Assembly: GCA_937926355.1 (NCBI GenBank)
Contig: CALAZP010000232.1
Span: 1-8,184 of the forward strand
From: an uncultured Saprospirales bacterium
GTDB lineage: Bacteria > Bacteroidota > Bacteroidia > Chitinophagales > Saprospiraceae
Direction: 5' to 3'
Length of the DNA stretch: 8,184 bases
The position numbers and the translations under genes are program-made. How positions within the stretch are numbered: the first letter of the stretch is position 1; every line of letters starts with the position of its first letter. Positions 5,744 to 8,184 of this stretch are shown here, one piece after another. The notes under the pieces are model-generated. The model was not told the DNA's origin, did not search any database, and was given only the letters and a program-made list of their open reading frames with translations.

Positions 5744-8184
5744 GGAGGATGCTGTCCCCCCTCGGATCCAGGGAAAATTGGTGTGGAAGGCGACCAAATT
5801 ATTGATACAGGAACTATACCAGAGCCCATCAATAGTGTTTCCGATGGTGTGTTATCAACCAACGGAACAATTACGTACCATTGGGAGATATCCCAAACTG
5901 GACCAAATACAGGCTTTACACGTATTGATAATACTGACTCGGTGCACTATGCCCCCAATATGCCTCTTACAGATACCACTTGGTATAGAAGAGTAGCGAC
6001 AAATGTATGCAGTGGCACGAAGGTTGTTTACAATGCTTCAGACCCCCAAAATTACAATAGTTCCAGCATTTCCAATGTGGTTCAAATTACTGTTAATCCA
6101 GTATTTGAAGCTCTCGGAGGAGGAGCTATTGCTTGTGAGAACGATGTAGTGATTGCTTTGGGGGACAATTGTGAAGCTATCATCTCATCTGAGGCAGTTA
6201 CGCGACCCACTTTTCAAGATCAGTTTATCTATATGGATGCGACCCATATTCCTTCATCGTTTCCATTGAATGCCATAACCACTAGGGATTCCTTCTATGG
6301 AGAGGGTACTTGGATGTATGATCTTTACAGCAATACACCTGATGAAAAGGGATTACATCAGCTTATCTGCTGGGGTACATTCAGATCTCAGGACATTGAT
6401 GTACCTGTTATGATTGGTGATACTATTGATGTAGCAGATGATCCCAGCACTGTAATAAAAGAAAATATATTCCAACAGTATGGGGGCTTGAAAGAAATAG
6501 ATTTCTTGACTTGGAGAGGAGATTTAGATTATGATGACGATGCTTTCCAGCCAGATCTTTGGTCATGTTGGCAGAGCACCAACCACGCTTTAGAGGATTT
6601 CACTTGGCTCGATGATGAATACAGGACATACGATACGATTAGAATTAAGCCTAGTTTTACCGGATATCTTTCGTTGATAGCAGCATCCAAATTGCAATCA
6701 AACGAGTCTGCTAATGAGGTCAACTTTGATCCCGTTATAGCAGTTTATGCGGATGCATTTGACCCGAACAACCCTTGTGAAAACCTTTTGTCTTTAGGGG
6801 AGTCGTCTTTGATTCCTAATCCGCTGGCCGGAATGGGATTTTTCGAAGGATCCTCTGGAGCTTTATCTGGGACACAGCAATCTTTGAAAAATATTTTTGC
6901 GCCTTGGCTACTGCATGAAAATCCTACAGTAAGAATGGATATTCAAGTGCAAGAGGGTAAAGAATATGTGGTGGTGATAACCCATCGCGATTACGATATA
7001 AAGACGTTTACTAGAGAAGATTCTGTTTTGGTAACAGGGAAATTTGGTTTCACGCTGCCTAATCAAACAGTTCAAGTGGGCGATACTTTCTGTATACCAG
7101 TAAAAGTTCAAGAATTTGATAGCATCGTAGCAGCTGAAATTAGTATTAAGTTTAACGGCTCGCTTTTAGAATTGGTTGATTTGGATGATTATGCCTCCTT
7201 TTTGACTCAAAACGATTTCAATACTCCGGCTTCTACTGCGGTACCAGGTGAATTGTCTTTAACTTGGTCGGACACTTTAAATGCACCCGGTCAATCTTTG
7301 AGTGACGGCGACACTTTATTTTCCATGTGTTTTGTGGCATTGGCTGATGGTGCTCCGGAGGTGTATTTATCTAATAGCCCAGTTACCTACCAGGTGATTG
7401 ACTCTTCAGGCAATGTGTTGCCATTTGCATCGGAATACAGCACCGTTACTATTGGTTCAGGAGTACAATTGGATGAGTATAGGTTATATGATGGCAATTT
7501 TGAGATTTATTTTATGCGTAATGATTACCAAAATAGTGGTACCATAACGGATAATGCAACCAATATCCTATTCGATTTAGAGGAGAATTTATTATACGAT
7601 ACCAATTTTAGTTTCTTTGATTTCCTTTGTACAGATTTGGATCAGGTATTGATGAATGGTGGGGTAACCTTGAGAGAGGATGTCTATTTTGGAGGCACAA
7701 TCAGTGAATTGGATTTGTATATGAGGGGAGATGGAACCAAGCAATTCATTGGTTCAGACTTAAGTGAGTTGGGTTCTATATGGAGAAAGATAGCAAGTGC
7801 ACTTTTGAGTAAACTTGGACGTGATACCGCATTATTTGATATCAATAATTTAAATTTTGGTCGTGGATCTAAATCAGCAGCTAGAGAGTTTGCCAATAAT
7901 TTGATCTACAATTACGGCTTTATGCCGATGGTAGTAGATAATTGCGGATCCTTCGAGGTTAAAGTCCAAGATTCATATACGGAATATGGTGATTGTGGAA
8001 TTGATTTAGGGGGATATGCTGCTCAAGGCGATGGGGCTAATGTAGCTGGTATTATCACCAGAACCTTTATTGTGAAGGATTTCTCTTTTAGAGCGAATAC
8101 GGATACTGCGCAAATTCAAATCATTTTTGGAAATCCTAATTTAACTGATTTGAGGTTGCCGAATTATACCGTAACATTGGATTG
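5744..8184 (+). CDS. Adhesin segment 4: Ig-like, SprB/HYR-like, PPC-like and cohesin-like modules; runs off the window
   Basis: The frame is the same as that ending in TAG 5741-5743 and stays open for 813 codons to the edge. It begins with a Cys-rich linker GGCCPPSDP. Bases 5786-6100 encode an Ig-like module (ITYHWEISQTG...DTTWYRRVATNVCSG...ISNVVQITV). Bases 6125-6420 match SprB/HYR-like modules of gliding-associated proteins (ACENDVVIALGDNCEAIIS, then LICWGTF). Bases about 6590-7035 look like a PPC-type beta-sandwich (IAVYADAFDPNNPCENLL...EGKEYVVVITHRD). Bases about 7037-7455 are cohesin-like (VQVGDTFCIPVKVQEFDSI, AAEISIKFNGSLLELV, SLSDGDTLFSMCFVAL). Bases about 7456-7935 are unrecognised. 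From about 7936 a second HYR-like module follows (DNCGSFEVKVQD...IITRTFIVKD). The modules are assigned by eye. No type IX sorting domain is reached. Confidence 0.75.

Larger units (their letters stand above)
3471..8184 (+). pseudogene. Giant secreted modular adhesin gene, interrupted by three frameshifts and one in-frame stop; 3' end outside window
   Basis: All coding signal from 3471 to the window end belongs to one gene of at least 1,570 codons. Module order: signal peptide; right-handed beta-helix with Pmp-type repeats (to about 4400); a segment resembling the end of such helices; L-type lectin (about 4670-5296); divergent InlB-type repeat (about 5465-5730); Ig-like domain (5786-6100); SprB/HYR-like module (about 6125-6420); PPC-like beta-sandwich (about 6590-7035); cohesin-like domain (about 7037-7455); an unrecognised stretch; a second HYR-like module (about 7936 onward). 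The frame breaks at A6 3474-3479 (one A short), G4 3821-3824 (one G short), and G3 4047-4049 (one G too many), and is stopped by TAG 5741-5743. Correcting each restores one continuous protein. Such proteins are usually cell-surface or matrix adhesins exported by the type IX system, whose C-terminal sorting domain would lie outside. Whether it is real decay or sequence error cannot be told here. Confidence 0.75.

Noticed and set aside
5742..5751. AGGGAGGATG as a Shine-Dalgarno site and restart codon after the TAG
   Set aside because: The ATG at 5749 overlaps the purine tract with no spacing, is in a different frame from the adhesin, stops after 18 codons, and Bacteroidota rarely use Shine-Dalgarno sites.
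5691..5996. Separate 101-residue ORF spanning the TAG at 5741
   Set aside because: It is a shifted frame over the adhesin; the true frame on both sides gives recognisable InlB-like and Ig-like modules.

Overview
The window looks like a Bacteroidota chromosome, probably a marine-type member of the Cytophagales (the order is a guess). The evidence is moderate-to-low GC, starts preceded by A-rich sequence rather than Shine-Dalgarno sites, two promoters matching the Bacteroidota TAnnTTTG core, and a giant secreted mosaic protein carrying the SprB/HYR-like and Ig-like repeats common in gliding or type IX secretion-associated surface proteins of this phylum.

Layout. (1) Positions 1-1467, plus strand: the 3' part of a family 16 glycoside hydrolase gene, cut by the window edge inside its catalytic ExDxxE motif, then after 7 bp an exported alkaline-phosphatase-superfamily (nucleotide pyrophosphatase/phosphodiesterase-like) hydrolase. 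The two are probably co-transcribed. (2) Positions 1467-1496: a bidirectional hairpin terminator between converging genes. (3) Positions 1508-2890, minus strand: an intact CstB-like persulfide dioxygenase with one metallo-beta-lactamase domain, a Cys-less pseudo-rhodanese and an active-type rhodanese, for reactive sulfur handling. A CRP-like TGTGA/TCACA site lies about 60 bp upstream, close to a class II activator position relative to a predicted promoter. (4) Positions 2891-3470: a 580-bp AT-rich intergenic region holding that regulatory region, a small unrecognised ORF, a strong hairpin and a good plus-strand Bacteroidota promoter. (5) Positions 3471-8184 and beyond, plus strand: one very long gene for a secreted modular adhesin, running off the window.

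The adhesin is the main point of interest. It joins a signal peptide, a right-handed beta-helix with four GGAI/L-x-N (chlamydial Pmp-type) repeats, an L-type lectin domain, a divergent InlB-type repeat, an Ig-like domain, SprB/HYR-like modules, a PPC-like beta-sandwich and a cohesin-like domain. The coding frame as given is interrupted four times: three single-base indels, each at a short homopolymer (A6 after the start codon, G4 near 3821, G3 near 4047), and one in-frame TAG at 5741. After that TAG the same frame stays open for 813 codons to the window end. The gene is therefore a recent pseudogene, a phase-variable or strain-specific OFF allele, or an intact gene damaged by sequencing errors. 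Intact flanking genes and the clustering of lesions in 2.3 kb favour local decay but do not prove it.
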